From: Neorhodopirellula pilleata
Lineage (GTDB): Bacteria > Planctomycetota > Planctomycetia > Pirellulales > Pirellulaceae
NCBI RefSeq assembly: GCF_007859915.1
Contig: NZ_SJPM01000002.1
Coordinates: 871,919 to 935,918, forward strand
Length of the DNA stretch: 64,000 nt
Direction of reading: 5' to 3'
The position numbers were made by a program, and so were the translations under genes. Of the stretch, positions 28,285-37,394 are shown in pieces. Each line of letters starts with the position of its first letter. Position 1 is the first letter of the stretch. The notes beneath the pieces were generated by a model. That model was not told where the DNA came from. It did no database searches and saw nothing but the letters and a program-made list of their open reading frames with translations.

Positions 28285-28620
28285 GCGTCGCGTGAACAAT
28301 AAGTGGCATAGGCTTACAGCCTTTTTATACTCCACAACTTTTTGACCCCCACGAGCTCGTCTCGTGGGTGAATAAGATTCGCAAGCTAGACAACGACGCC
28401 CTCCCAACCTTCCGATTTTCACTTGTGCTCGCCGCTTCAAGCGGCGAGCACAAGTGAAAATCGGAAGGTTGGGGGAATTGCGGCTCGTGTCTAGCTTGCC
28501 AACCTCAGCTTCCTGCCAGACGAGCTGGCAGGGGAGCAATACATGAGGACTTGTGGGGTATAAAAAGGCTGGAAGCCTATGCCACTTTTATAATGCGACG
28601 GTTAATGCTCACGCGATGCT
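28285..28620. repeat. M-family palindromic element, copy 2 (core reversed)
   Basis: 336 bp with the same ends as copy 1 (one change: GCGTCGCG for GCATCGCG on the left) and the same perfect 69-base palindrome at 28404-28472. The shells that are left of the core in copy 1 (the TGCCAGCTCG hairpin) are on the right here, so the interior is inverted between identical ends. It is followed by a small hairpin ATGCTTTGTCAAGCAT at 28623-28638, just after the stop of the minus-strand hydrolase gene. Confidence 0.9.
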
Positions 28621-28670
28621 TGATGCTTTGTCAAGCATGAAACTTAGGGTAGCGAAGCCCATCGCCCTTT

Positions 28671-29672
28671 CTACTTCCATTGCCAGACATCCCCGTCAAT
28701 CAGTCCCGCATCGTGCTCGACCGAACTGGATTGCAACCAAGATTTTGATTTTTGGTCGTCTCGCAAATACGCGTTCCAAAATTCTGTGCTGATCTTCTGA
28801 ATCGCCCCGTGATGATGAGGCAGCCTCGGGCCGCGTCCGCGCGCGGTCGCGTCGCTAAATGCATGGTGTTCACCATCCTTGAAGACAAGTTCGAATTTAT
28901 CGCCGATGGGCAGTGCTCTGTAAACTTCACGTCGCGAATCGGGGGTGGAGCGATTCGGATCGATGGGGCTGTCGTCTTTGGTTCCCGTCATGCACAAGAC
29001 CGGAGCCGCGATATGGCTGAATTGCCGCTCCGCCGTCGATCCACGGCTAAGCGATGGACTCATCAACAAAAATGCATCAAGCCGTGGATCGGCAAACGAT
29101 CGATTGAAAGGATACTTCCGCCCCATCATGTCTTGCGAAGTAACAGCCCCGAAGCTGTGACCGCTCATGCCGATGTGCTCAAGGTCCATCTTTCCTTTGA
29201 GCGGATGCCCTTCTTCCTGCTGCCATTGAGCAAGCCGATCGATCACAAACGGAACATCACCTTGACGATCCTTGAGCGACGGACCGCTTGCCGCGTTCCG
29301 CAAGGCCGTCATGACTTCGCGGGCCGGCACCCCCTTCCACACCGATTCATCACTGCCGATGTGCTGCATGAAGACCCCGATATAGCCGGCCTCCGCCCAG
29401 TGTCGGCCTAGATAAACCGAGTTCATTCGCGAACCGCCAAGCCCATGAGAGAAGAGGATGACCGGCGCAGGAGACGATTCAGATGCCGTCGAGGGAATGT
29501 ACAACTTGATCGGCACCGTTCTGGATCGCGCCGAATCGACTGGTTCAAGCAGATGTTCGTTGACTTCGACTCGACTCGGTGCGTCAGCGAAAGAGAGGGT
29601 CGAAATCAATACCAAACTTGCAACTACCAAAACTCTTCGAATTCGAATGAAATGGCAAGGTAACGGCCCCAT
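28671..29672 (-). CDS. Secreted alpha/beta hydrolase (dienelactone hydrolase/PAF-acetylhydrolase-like)
   Basis: 333 aa. The N-terminal signal segment is VLVVASLVLISTLSFA. The fold markers are an oxyanion region ILFSHGLGGSR at about 72-82, a nucleophile elbow GHSFG with Ser173, a likely acid in TGTKDDSPID, and a late His in DGEHHAFSD. The substrate is unknown; related secreted enzymes hydrolyse esters. AGGAG lies about 6 bases before ATG 29672. It is a single gene, diverging from the broken Uma2 gene with about 120 bases between. Confidence 0.9.
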   Translation of the reverse strand: MGPLPCHFIRIRRVLVVASLVLISTLSFADAPSRVEVNEHLLEPVDSARSRTVPIKLYIPSTASESSPAPVILFSHGLGGSRMNSVYLGRHWAEAGYIGVFMQHIGSDESVWKGVPAREVMTALRNAASGPSLKDRQGDVPFVIDRLAQWQQEEGHPLKGKMDLEHIGMSGHSFGAVTSQDMMGRKYPFNRSFADPRLDAFLLMSPSLSRGSTAERQFSHIAAPVLCMTGTKDDSPIDPNRSTPDSRREVYRALPIGDKFELVFKDGEHHAFSDATARGRGPRLPHHHGAIQKISTEFWNAYLRDDQKSKSWLQSSSVEHDAGLIDGDVWQWK

Positions 29673-29790
29673 GAGGCTCTCCTGAGTGAAACGGAAACGT
29701 GCTCGCGATTCCGTTATACTATACGCCGTTTTGAAAAGGGGCGGCGAGCGAGCGATCTGCCCGTTGATCTTGTTGGTTTTGAGGGAAGCG

Positions 29791-30121
29791 ATGACCGCAC
29801 TGAGAAAATACGTACCGCACTACACGTTCGCAGATTACCGAACCTGGGAAGGTGACTGGGAATTGTGGGACGGAATCGCAGACTCTGGAAGCTTAGCATC
29901 GCGTGAACAATAAGTGATGGATTCTTAACGTGGCGTCGACTTTCAGTCGACGTTTCAGGGTTTGGCGACTGAAAGTCGCCACCACTTAATGTTCACGCGA
30001 TGCTTACCGCCGAGATGCCACAGGACGTTGGCTGCAGGAGAAGGTGGAGGAGTCACTGCGTTTTTCCTTGTGCGACGACTACGAAATCGAGTTAACGCGA
30101 TCGCCATTGTTTCCGACTTAG
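29791..30121 (+). pseudogene. Uma2-family nuclease gene, internally deleted and carrying an M element
   Basis: From ATG 29791 (GAGG upstream) the first ~34 residues, MTALRKYVPHYTFADYRTWE then GDWELWDGI, match the N-terminus of Uma2 (DUF820) endonuclease-fold proteins. The frame then runs into an M element at 29895 and stops at its TAA (29911-29913, reading ASREQ). On the far side of the element a frame reads DAYRRDATGRWLQEK and ESLRFSLCDDYEIELT to TAG at 30121, which resembles a Uma2 C-terminus. About 100 middle residues, including the catalytic Asp/Glu/Lys region, are missing. The N-terminal match is firm; the C-terminal assignment is an inference. Confidence 0.7.
29895..30004. repeat. M-family palindromic element, copy 3 (short core)
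   Basis: 110 bp with the same ends as copies 1 and 2 (AGCATCGCGTGAACAATAAG and its near-complement, one mismatch over 22 bases). The core is different and shorter: two hairpins, GTCGACTTTCAGTCGAC and GGCGACTGAAAGTCGCC. It lies inside the Uma2 remnant. Confidence 0.9.
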
Positions 30122-31084
30122 AATGCTCAACGCGTTTCAAGATCTTGGCAGCCAAGACAATCGCCCATTTCCCCTCGCAAGCGCCGAATTTCTTTGATGG
30201 CTCCATCGGCAGAGACGGATCCGGCTCCTGATAATGCCCAGACTTTGGTCAATGCGGAAGAAATACCGCGCCGACTGCCCATCCACACCAAAGCCCGCAG
30301 TACCCTTAAATCACCGGCCTCTGGCTAGATCGGCGGGCAACAGCGGGGTATATTGGCAAAATAAAACCTGGTGTATGAACATATACCGGTTCAAACCTGT
30401 ATAATTATTTTGTTCGTCGGTGCTGCAACGCCCGTCCCCGGCCCGAATCCAGGACTGAATCAACGCTCGTTGAACACTGGTTCGCCAACGTTCGATACAC
30501 TGGCATGTGGCCAAACTCGTTCAAACTTTCGCTGTTGTGTCGACTATTCGGTCGTGAACTCGGGACAAGGATTAGCGTTCGATTAGTGCTGATTAGTGTT
30601 CCCTAAAGACGGGCTGCGCTGAACGCTAATCTTCGCTAATCGCACACTGATTCAACGTTCGGGATTTTGGCCGTTCGGAAGTGTAGTGTTGGAATTGATA
30701 GACTTTATCTGTGTAAATCGGTACGATTTTGGGTACAGCAACCGCCTTACGTGACCCCATCGGACACGACGAACTATCCGATCCACGGCAGCGGCCAAGA
30801 CGACTTTCTACAACTTCCAACTTTTCACCGGCCGCTCCGTGATCGGTGGTGTTCGTCGATGTTGCAACGCCCGTCCCCGACCCGAATCCAGCACTGAATC
30901 AACGCTCGTTGAACACTGGTTCGCCCGCGTTCGATACACTGACATGCGGCCAAACTTGTTCGAACTGTCGCCGTTGGGACACGACGAACTATCCCGATGC
31001 ACGGCAGCGGCCAAGACGCTATTTTGGAACTTCAAACCTTTTACCGGCCGCTCCGTGATCGGCGGTGTTCGTCGGGCTGAAACG
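30122..31084. other. Non-coding tract with partial and full 215-bp repeat units
   Basis: No convincing gene. It holds a partial unit (30416 to about 30555), about 200 bases of unrelated sequence with a small inverted repeat around GATTAGCGTTC/GAACGCTAATC, a half unit from about 30763, and a full unit at 30856-31071. A TATAAT at 30400 lies just before the first unit, but no good -35 is seen. Frames that stay open across the units on both strands are repeat-driven and have no start signals. Confidence 0.6.
30856..31071 (+). repeat. 215-bp repeat, unit B
   Basis: A 216-bp unit from the TCGATG after GTGTTCG to the next TCG. It contains several palindromes: CAACGCTCGTTG; GTTCGA...TCGAAC; and AGCGGCC...GGCCGCT enclosing a central TTGGAACTTC-type hairpin, imperfect in this unit. 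It ends 13 bases before the ATG of the MHSNPYSSP gene. Units C and D repeat this with about 90% or better identity by eye. Confidence 0.8.
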
Positions 31085-31423
31085 ATGCACTCGAATCCAT
31101 ACTCTTCACCAACCGCTAACGCTCATCACGACTTGGATCGTGGCTTATTGCTACGTCGGATCCGATTCGCGAGTGGCTTGATCGCACCGCTAGCGATCGT
31201 CAGCGGAGTGGTACTGACAGTGATTGGAATAATGCGTTCCTTTGACGCGTTAGCGAAGTCGGAAAACGTAGATCCGAGTCAATTGGGGGGCGACATTTCG
31301 ACATCTCTTTCCATTGGATCAATATCAATTCCGGTAGCGATAGTGGCATGCGCAGTATGGATATGGGCGACACTCAAGCTTCGCAAGATTAAACGTTCTG
31401 CTGCCGTCGCATCGACACAATAG
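31085..31423 (+). CDS. Small two-helix membrane protein, MHSNPYSSP type
   Basis: 112 aa. The N-terminal MHSNPYSSPTANAH motif is typical of many short planctomycete proteins. Two hydrophobic helices follow: FASGLIAPLAIVSGVVLTVIG and IGSISIPVAIVACAVWIWA. The linker IMRSFDALAKSE and LGGDISTSLSIG recalls the MotA/TolQ/ExbB proton-channel core (FxAL..s..sd..elaggis.aL), so a reduced ExbB-like protein is possible, though too short for a complete channel subunit. It begins directly after a 215-bp repeat unit. The function is unknown. Confidence 0.7.
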   Translation: MHSNPYSSPTANAHHDLDRGLLLRRIRFASGLIAPLAIVSGVVLTVIGIMRSFDALAKSENVDPSQLGGDISTSLSIGSISIPVAIVACAVWIWATLKLRKIKRSAAVASTQ

Positions 31424-32022
31424 ACTTTCCGATTTGATTGTAGACGCTGCATTGTGGTACACTAAATATGGTTACCACACCAAGAATGACCGACGAACCA
31501 AGCGATGCACCCCAGTCCCGGAGCCGAGCGTTTTGACAATTGAAAATCTTTCGCCGCGACGGGGTGATCGCGGTCGTTCGTCGATGCTGCAACGCACGTC
31601 CCCGGCCCGAATCCAGGACTGAATCAACACTCGTTGAACACTGGTTCGCCCACGTTCGATACAATGACATCTGGCCAAACTCGTTCGAGCTGTCGCCGTT
31701 GGGACACGACGAACTATCCGATCCACGGCAGCGGCCAAGACGCTATTTTGGAACTTCCAACTTTTCACCGGCCGCTCCGTGATCGGCGGTGTTCGTCGAT
31801 GTTGCAACGCCCGGCCCCGACCCGAATCCAGGACTGAATCAACGCTCGTTGAACACTGGTTCGCCCGCGTTCGATACACTGACATCCGGCCAAACTCGTT
31901 CGAACTGTCGCCGTTGGGACACGACGAACTATCCGATCCACGGCAGCGGCCAGGACGCTGTATTGGAACTTCCAACTTTTTACCGGCCGCTCCGTGATCG
32001 GTGGTGTTCGCCGACTGAAGGC
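31424..32022. other. Intergenic tract with 215-bp repeats and a short frame
   Basis: The first ~150 bases include a promoter-like pair TTGATT and TACACT (18-base spacer, about 31433-31466) and a 16-codon frame starting ATG at about 31486 (MTDEPSDAPQSRSRAF). The frame stops just before repeat unit C and may be the remnant of a gene start. The rest is units C (31581-31795) and D (31796-32010). Confidence 0.55.
31581..32010 (+). repeat. 215-bp repeat, tandem units C and D
   Basis: Two head-to-tail copies of 215 bp each, same orientation as unit B. Sequence is nearly identical, including GGACACGACGAACTATCCGA and ACCGGCCGCTCCGTGATCGG. Unit D ends 12 bases before the ATG of the following lipoprotein gene, just as unit B ends 13 bases before the preceding small gene. 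Confidence 0.85.
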
Positions 32023-32502
32023 ATGTCCGCAAGACTACGAAATACCAACGCTTTGGTCGCCTGCTTGATCGTCGCCACGATTGGCTGTGGCCCTAGCACG
32101 GAAACCTTCAATTCCGCATCGAGCGTTCCGAGCAACTCCGTTATCGAGGTTCCTTCTAACGCTACACATATTGCCGTTACTCACCTTTCCGGACAGCATC
32201 GCGCGACCTTCACCGCCGATCTGCAAGGCGTGCAACAATGGGTTGATGACCTTCGGGCCCTCAAGCCCGAACTTAACTCTACTCCGCGTTCACCGAACTG
32301 GCTCGTAGACGCCAATGAATACTTAAAACCAACGCTGATCAACGAGGAGCGTGATACGTTTACGCTGCGCATGGGGTCACCCAGCGGCTTCTCCGAACAT
32401 ATGCTAAAATTTGTGATCGTTCGATCTACGCGCGGAGGCGTGACAACCCTTTGGCACGATCCGCACACATCGAGAAACTACCTCTGGGCCGTATACAGAT
32501 AG
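32023..32502 (+). CDS. Small putative lipoprotein of unknown function
   Basis: 159 aa from ATG 32023. A short hydrophobic N-terminus ends in a lipobox-like stretch (LVACLIVATIGCGPS), so lipid attachment at the Cys near residue 22 is likely. The mature part has no motif I recognise; it contains regularly spaced aromatic residues (VQQWVDDLRALK, TLWHDPHTSRNYLWAVYR). It directly follows repeat unit D. There is a possible but very close AAGG just before the ATG. The start and function are uncertain. Confidence 0.6.
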   Translation: MSARLRNTNALVACLIVATIGCGPSTETFNSASSVPSNSVIEVPSNATHIAVTHLSGQHRATFTADLQGVQQWVDDLRALKPELNSTPRSPNWLVDANEYLKPTLINEERDTFTLRMGSPSGFSEHMLKFVIVRSTRGGVTTLWHDPHTSRNYLWAVYR

Positions 32503-33041
32503 CGGCGAACCAATAAGGATTTGACTTCGCGGCGAGGCGTGGTTTGAGTTCGAATCTTTTTCTTGGCTGGTCCGTAAGTCGCTGCCCGAAGCCAGTGCCA
32601 CTAGCCGAAGCTCAAGTCCTCTGTTCAAGAAGCCCGGTTGGATTTCCCACGCAGCCTATCGCCTGTATGGTTTTTGCTTCCGTGCTTGGTACTCCGGTGC
32701 GGATGGTGGTACCTATGCGAGATCGAATGCGTGGATTGATTGGGTGCTTTCGCGCCAAAACGAGCGAAGTCACCACGCAGTTCAGCCGTCTCAAGCACAC
32801 TGTTCGTGTTTTTTGACGCGTTTGACTGCCACTTAGACGCACCTTCATCATTCGCCCTCCCGAAGACGTTTCGTGTTCATTGATGGGTGGGAGTCGCTTC
32901 ATCTTTCCTTATCCGCTATCGAAGTACGTCAAGCCACGCTCGATCTGGATGCCCATCGAATCAAGGCTCTGATAAGTCACCTCGACCACTCGCATCTCCC
33001 CGCCGCACTCGGTGCACTGCATCGGTGCGGTCAGATTTTGG
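32503..33041. other. Intergenic region, no supported gene
   Basis: About 540 bases follow the small lipoprotein gene. Short frames exist on both strands but none has a ribosome binding site, a recognisable domain or a plausible composition. No hairpin longer than about 8 bases was noticed. The region ends at the 149-bp tandem array. Confidence 0.5.
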
Positions 33042-33613
33042 CTAGTCGTAGGCTGGGTCGCAGCGATAGCGGAGACCCGGCACGCATCGGTTCAAACTAC
33101 ATTGACCCAAAACCGCTGCCGGGTGTTCGTCGTCAAAGCCCTCCTCCACCCAGCCTACTTAACAAGCAACCCGACTAAAGCAATCGCCGGCTAGTCGTAG
33201 GCTGGGTCGCAGCGATAGCGAAGACCCGGCACGCATCGGTTCAAACTACCTTGACCCAAAACCGCTGCCGGGTGTTCGTCGTCAAAGCCCTCCTCCACCC
33301 AGCCTACTTAACAAGTAAACCGACTAAAGCAATCGCCGGCTAGTCGTAGGCTGGGTCGCAGCGATAGCGGAGACCCGGCATGCATCGGTTCAAACTACCT
33401 TGACCCAAAACCGCTGCCGGGTGTTCGTCGTCAAAGCCCTCCTCCACCCAGACTACTTAACAAGTGACCCGACAAAAGTAATCGCCGGCTAGTCGTAGGC
33501 TGGGTCGCAGCGATAGCGGAGACCCGGCACGCATCGGTTCAAACTACATTGACCCAAAACCGCTGCCGGGTGTTCGTCGTCAAAGCCCTCCTCCACCCAG
33601 CCTACTTAACAAG
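33042..33613. repeat. 149-bp tandem repeat array, 3.8 copies
   Basis: Units start at 33042, 33191, 33340 and 33489, each with CTAGTCGTAGGCTGGGTCGC, a constant 149-base period and only scattered differences; the last is cut at about 33613, 3 bases from the galM stop. Each unit folds on itself: outer arms GTAGGCTGGGT and ACCCAGCCTAC, inner arms ACCCGGCA and TGCCGGGT. There is no spacer-repeat pattern, so this is not a CRISPR array. Confidence 0.92.
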
Positions 33614-33615
33614 AC

Positions 33616-34659
33616 CTAATCAACCAAAAAGCGATGAACCGTGATTTCTCGGACTTCATCGCCGGGGCGCAATAGCGTTGATTGGAAATTCTCATGATTG
33701 GGCGCGTCCGGTGCGTGCTGAGTCTCCAGACAAAACGCATCGTGACTGCCATGTCCCGCCGATGATTCGTTGCCACCCAAATGATTGGCGGTGTAGAGCT
33801 GCATCGTCGGTTGGGTGGTTTCGATTTCCAATACTCGGCCGGTTGAATGATCCGTTACCCGAGCCGCTGGACGCAAGTTACCGGGCTGACCTGCGACGAC
33901 ATAGCAATGATCGTATCCCTTCGTCGCGGGCAACTGGTCGATTCGTTTGGCAAACGTTTCAGGATGCAAGAAATCAAATGGCGTATTCTGGACGGAGTTC
34001 AGCTTACCCGTCGGGATCAAATCATCATCCACGTCGAGCAGTTCGTTCGCATGAATGACCGCAATATGTTCGCGAGCCGTCCCCGATCCCACTCCCGCCA
34101 GATTCCAATAACTGTGGTTGGTCAAGTTCACGTGCGTGGGTGCGGTTGTTTTAGCGGTGTAGACGATGGTTAATTCATTGTCATCGTTCCATCGGTATTC
34201 CGCGGTGGCGGTGACTTCGCCGGGGAACCCTTCGTCTCCGTCTGGACTGATCAACGTGTATCGCACCCCTTCACCGGTCATGGCGTCGGCTTCCAGCGTC
34301 TCGCCCGTCCATAACTTGTGAGAGAAGTTCACTTTTCCGCCATGCAGGCAGTGTTTGCCATGATTGATGGTGACCTGATGTTGGACGCCGTCGATCGTAA
34401 AGGTTCCGAATCCGATCCGATTGCAAAACCGACCGATCGAGCTGCCGAATCCAGGGTGCGGTGCGAGATAACGCTCGATCGAATCAAACACCATGTTCAC
34501 ATTGGCCAGTTTGCCGTCTCGATCGGGAACGTTCACTTCCAGCAAGGAGGCACCCCAATCCATCACCGAAATGGAGTTTCCGTGACGATTGGTGAGGGTC
34601 ATTCGGGTAACCGCTTGGCCGTCGGAGGTCTTTCCGAATGAAGAGGTTTGGATGGTCAT
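33616..34659 (-). CDS. galM: Aldose 1-epimerase (galactose mutarotase)
   Basis: 347 aa, normal for the family. GalM interconverts alpha and beta anomers of galactose and glucose. Landmarks: SIGRFCNRIGFGTFTIDG, LHGGKVNFSHKLW, the catalytic His in THVNLTNHSYWNLAG, GYDHCYVV, and the catalytic Glu in FCLETQHAPDAPNH. No signal peptide, so it is probably cytoplasmic. It stands alone, with a 149-bp repeat array running up to 3 bases from its stop codon and the Ser/Thr kinase gene divergent upstream (230-base gap). Confidence 0.95.
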   Translation of the reverse strand: MTIQTSSFGKTSDGQAVTRMTLTNRHGNSISVMDWGASLLEVNVPDRDGKLANVNMVFDSIERYLAPHPGFGSSIGRFCNRIGFGTFTIDGVQHQVTINHGKHCLHGGKVNFSHKLWTGETLEADAMTGEGVRYTLISPDGDEGFPGEVTATAEYRWNDDNELTIVYTAKTTAPTHVNLTNHSYWNLAGVGSGTAREHIAVIHANELLDVDDDLIPTGKLNSVQNTPFDFLHPETFAKRIDQLPATKGYDHCYVVAGQPGNLRPAARVTDHSTGRVLEIETTQPTMQLYTANHLGGNESSAGHGSHDAFCLETQHAPDAPNHENFQSTLLRPGDEVREITVHRFLVD

Positions 34660-34889
34660 AGGGCGATCGGTGGGGCTCGAAAGTGAAGCTGGAAACTGGA
34701 GAATTCGACCAGTCTGTGGAAGTCTGCGGTCGCTTGCAAGAGTGCTTCGAGACGGAGTTTTAATGCTGGAAATCGTTCCGAACCATTAGGATTGACTGGT
34801 TTTTAGTCCCACCACGTCAAAATTAGAAAAAGTTTTCATGAAGCAACTATGATGGGTCACCGCCGGTCCCCCACTCCGTCCGATCCCAC

Positions 34890-37394
34890 ATGTCTGACGC
34901 CACGTCCCCAACCGAACGATCCGCATCGACAGATCCGCTGGCTGAAAACCAGCAGATTCTGCTGCGTTCAGCTCGAACTCCCGCCGGGGACGGCGGAAGG
35001 CGTGAGAAGGTTCCCTCGCCTTTGCCTGATCTGGTGGCGACCCAGGACTTCACGCCGACGGTCGATCAAACTGATACCGACGCCAATTTGTCTCAGTCGT
35101 CGACTGATACTTCGCTCGATAAACAAGTTTCGGACCTAGCGTTCGCCGCCGCATTGGTCCGCAGCGGCAAGGTCAAAGAACGACAACTCGAACGCGCGGT
35201 CAAAGATTGGACCGTGTTCGGCAATCAGTCGCTGGCCGAGCAACTCGTCCGCAATGGCATCTTGACCGAGGAAGAGATCTCGCACTGGCAAGCCGAGGCG
35301 CGGAAGCTCAAAGATTCGGTGAACCAATCGGTTGCCGAGGATCCGCGATCGCAATCCATGTCTTTGGGCGGCAGCCAAATGCTCCGGATCGACGGAAGCG
35401 GTCGTTTAGCCAAGCTACTCGGCTTGGGGCACAGCTCGGAGCCGAAATCTGACGACAACGAACGGGGGCTCATTACCCGGTTCAGTCTTGTGCGAAAAAT
35501 CGGTGAAGGCGGTTTGGGAACCGTCTGGCTCGCCCGAGATGAAAACCTTCGCCGCTACGTCGCGATCAAGGAGATTCGAAATCAAAACGACCGGGTCAGC
35601 GCAAGCACACTGGCCCGATTCCGCCGCGAAGCCGAGGTCACCGGACGATTAGAGCATCCCGGCATCGTTCCCATCTATGAGTTCGGCACCGACATCCAGA
35701 CGGGCCGGTTTTTCTATGTGATGCGTTTCATGGGTAAACAAACCATGCAAAACGCGATCAGTGAGTACCACGAGCTACGCGAGACCGGCAACGACGACCC
35801 GCTGATTCTGCATCGCTTAATTAGCGCGTTTGTGGAACTTTGTAACTCGGTCGCGTACGCTCACTCCAAACAGGTTATTCATCGTGATTTGAAACCCGAG
35901 AACGTTGCGCTGGATAGCTTCGGCCAAGTGATCTTGCTCGACTGGGGGCTGGCCAAGATCAACGACGATACGGGAGCCGCCGAAGCGGCCTTTGAAATCG
36001 GTGACGATGAAATCGCATCATCGAATTTGACCCTGGCAAGTCAAGTATTGGGTTCGCCGATGTACATGGCGCCCGAACAGGCATCCGGGCACATCGAACT
36101 GATCGACGAACGCACCGATGTTTACGGTTTGGGAGGCATTCTGTTCGCCATTCTGACCGGCCAATCGCCTCACGAGCCGTCGCACGATAGTTCGGTCAAT
36201 GTGACCTTCAGTGAGCTATTGACGGAGATCGTCAGCGGCAAGGTCGTCCACGCCAAAGAAGTGGTTCCGACGGTTCCTCCCGAACTCGACGCGATCTGCT
36301 TTCGTGCTCTTCAGAAGAAAAGATGCCTGCGATATCCATCGGCTTCCGCGCTCGCCGAAGACTTAGAGCGTTACATGGCCGGACGTAAAGTTTCGGCTTA
36401 CAAGGAACCTTCCCGTCGCAAAGTTAGTCGGTGGGTTAGCGAACATCCGAAATGGTCTCAGTTCATCGGCGTCGCGTCGGTCGTTTTGATCCTAGTGATT
36501 TTTATTTCAACATATCTGGTGCGGCAAAACCAAAAAGCTGCGATGTCGCATCGCTTCCAACAAGCCGCCGACGTCGTCAAGGAACTCGCTTTTCACATGC
36601 AAGCCCAAGCCGAGGACGGAATCAAAGACGCTCGGTTTTTGGCCAGTTTGCCCGCCGTGCAACAGATCATCGAGGGGGCTCATGATTCGCCCCCGACGGC
36701 CGCCACGGAATCGATTGATGCTTCGAACCGCTCGGAGATGCAAAATCGTTTTGCATCCATCGCGGAAGCACTACTGCATCGCAACCAATCGTACCACTCG
36801 ATCGAAATGATCGCATTTGCCCGTGACCAAGCCAAACAGATCACACGAGTGGAACGCAATGTGGGAACCGGGCTGGTTCGCCGTGTTCCCGAGGCGCTTC
36901 TTTCATCGTTCACGATCGACGAACAAAATGCCACCATGGCGTCATTGATGCCGGGTGACGTGCTGTTGAACACCAGTGACAAGACCGTTCAGGGAGTCGA
37001 CGCCGAATACAACGATTCGCTCGCTCTCACAGTCACGACTTCGGTATACGATCAAAGAAACGATGTCGCGTTCGGGCTGCTTGTCATCCAACTTGACCTC
37101 CGTGGTTTGATGCGAGACCGGATCGAATCGACTCGACGTGACGGCGTGAATGTTTACATTGCCGATGGAAACGGTTTGATTCAAATGGTTCTCTCGGAAG
37201 GTGTGTTTCGTTCGCACTACCACGGCAAACCGATCGCCACGTTGGCTCCCGATGCCTCTCGCATTTTCGGCGGTACGACGTTCGAAACCAGCTACTCTGA
37301 TGAAACATCTTTGTACGCCAAACGCGTACGATTGGGCGAGCGAATTTCCAAGTCCAGCGCCGATGTCGGCGTCGTTGTCCAGGTACACAATTAG
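34890..37394 (+). CDS. Transmembrane Ser/Thr protein kinase with C-terminal sensor domain
   Basis: 834 aa. A disordered N-terminus precedes a short helical region with AALVRSGKVKERQLERAVKD and LVRNGILTEEEISHWQAE. The Hanks-type kinase at about 205-500 has the Gly loop GEGGLGTVWLA, Lys227 in VAIKE, catalytic HRDLKPEN (Asp333), DWG in place of DFG (351-353) and an APEQASG activation segment. One membrane helix at about 524-546 (FIGVASVVLILVIFISTYLV) leads to an extracytoplasmic ~285-residue domain with Cache-like features (FGLLVIQLDLRGLM, GVNVYIADGNG). The kinase is predicted inside and the sensor outside. Its stop overlaps the convergent lipid-kinase stop. Confidence 0.93.
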   Translation: MSDATSPTERSASTDPLAENQQILLRSARTPAGDGGRREKVPSPLPDLVATQDFTPTVDQTDTDANLSQSSTDTSLDKQVSDLAFAAALVRSGKVKERQLERAVKDWTVFGNQSLAEQLVRNGILTEEEISHWQAEARKLKDSVNQSVAEDPRSQSMSLGGSQMLRIDGSGRLAKLLGLGHSSEPKSDDNERGLITRFSLVRKIGEGGLGTVWLARDENLRRYVAIKEIRNQNDRVSASTLARFRREAEVTGRLEHPGIVPIYEFGTDIQTGRFFYVMRFMGKQTMQNAISEYHELRETGNDDPLILHRLISAFVELCNSVAYAHSKQVIHRDLKPENVALDSFGQVILLDWGLAKINDDTGAAEAAFEIGDDEIASSNLTLASQVLGSPMYMAPEQASGHIELIDERTDVYGLGGILFAILTGQSPHEPSHDSSVNVTFSELLTEIVSGKVVHAKEVVPTVPPELDAICFRALQKKRCLRYPSASALAEDLERYMAGRKVSAYKEPSRRKVSRWVSEHPKWSQFIGVASVVLILVIFISTYLVRQNQKAAMSHRFQQAADVVKELAFHMQAQAEDGIKDARFLASLPAVQQIIEGAHDSPPTAATESIDASNRSEMQNRFASIAEALLHRNQSYHSIEMIAFARDQAKQITRVERNVGTGLVRRVPEALLSSFTIDEQNATMASLMPGDVLLNTSDKTVQGVDAEYNDSLALTVTTSVYDQRNDVAFGLLVIQLDLRGLMRDRIESTRRDGVNVYIADGNGLIQMVLSEGVFRSHYHGKPIATLAPDASRIFGGTTFETSYSDETSLYAKRVRLGERISKSSADVGVVVQVHN

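Noticed and set aside
30375-30406. Promoter with TATAAT at 30400
   Set aside because: The -10 hexamer is perfect, but no fitting -35 hexamer lies 16-18 bases upstream and no gene starts shortly downstream.
30416-32010. Integron attC sites
   Set aside because: Repeat-gene order and palindromes are suggestive, but no matched RYYYAAC/GTTRRRY core pair borders the units, and no integrase gene is in the window. Reported only as a 215-bp repeat.
31472-32032. 186-codon minus-strand open frame across the repeat units
   Set aside because: The frame repeats itself with the 215-bp unit, has no start signal and runs opposite to real gene starts; it is a product of the repeat sequence.
32544-32902. Short frames on both strands after the small lipoprotein gene
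   Set aside because: No ribosome binding site, no domain, and the two strands overlap each other.
33042-33613. CRISPR array
   Set aside because: The 149-base period is one continuous repeat without unique spacers, and there are no cas genes nearby.
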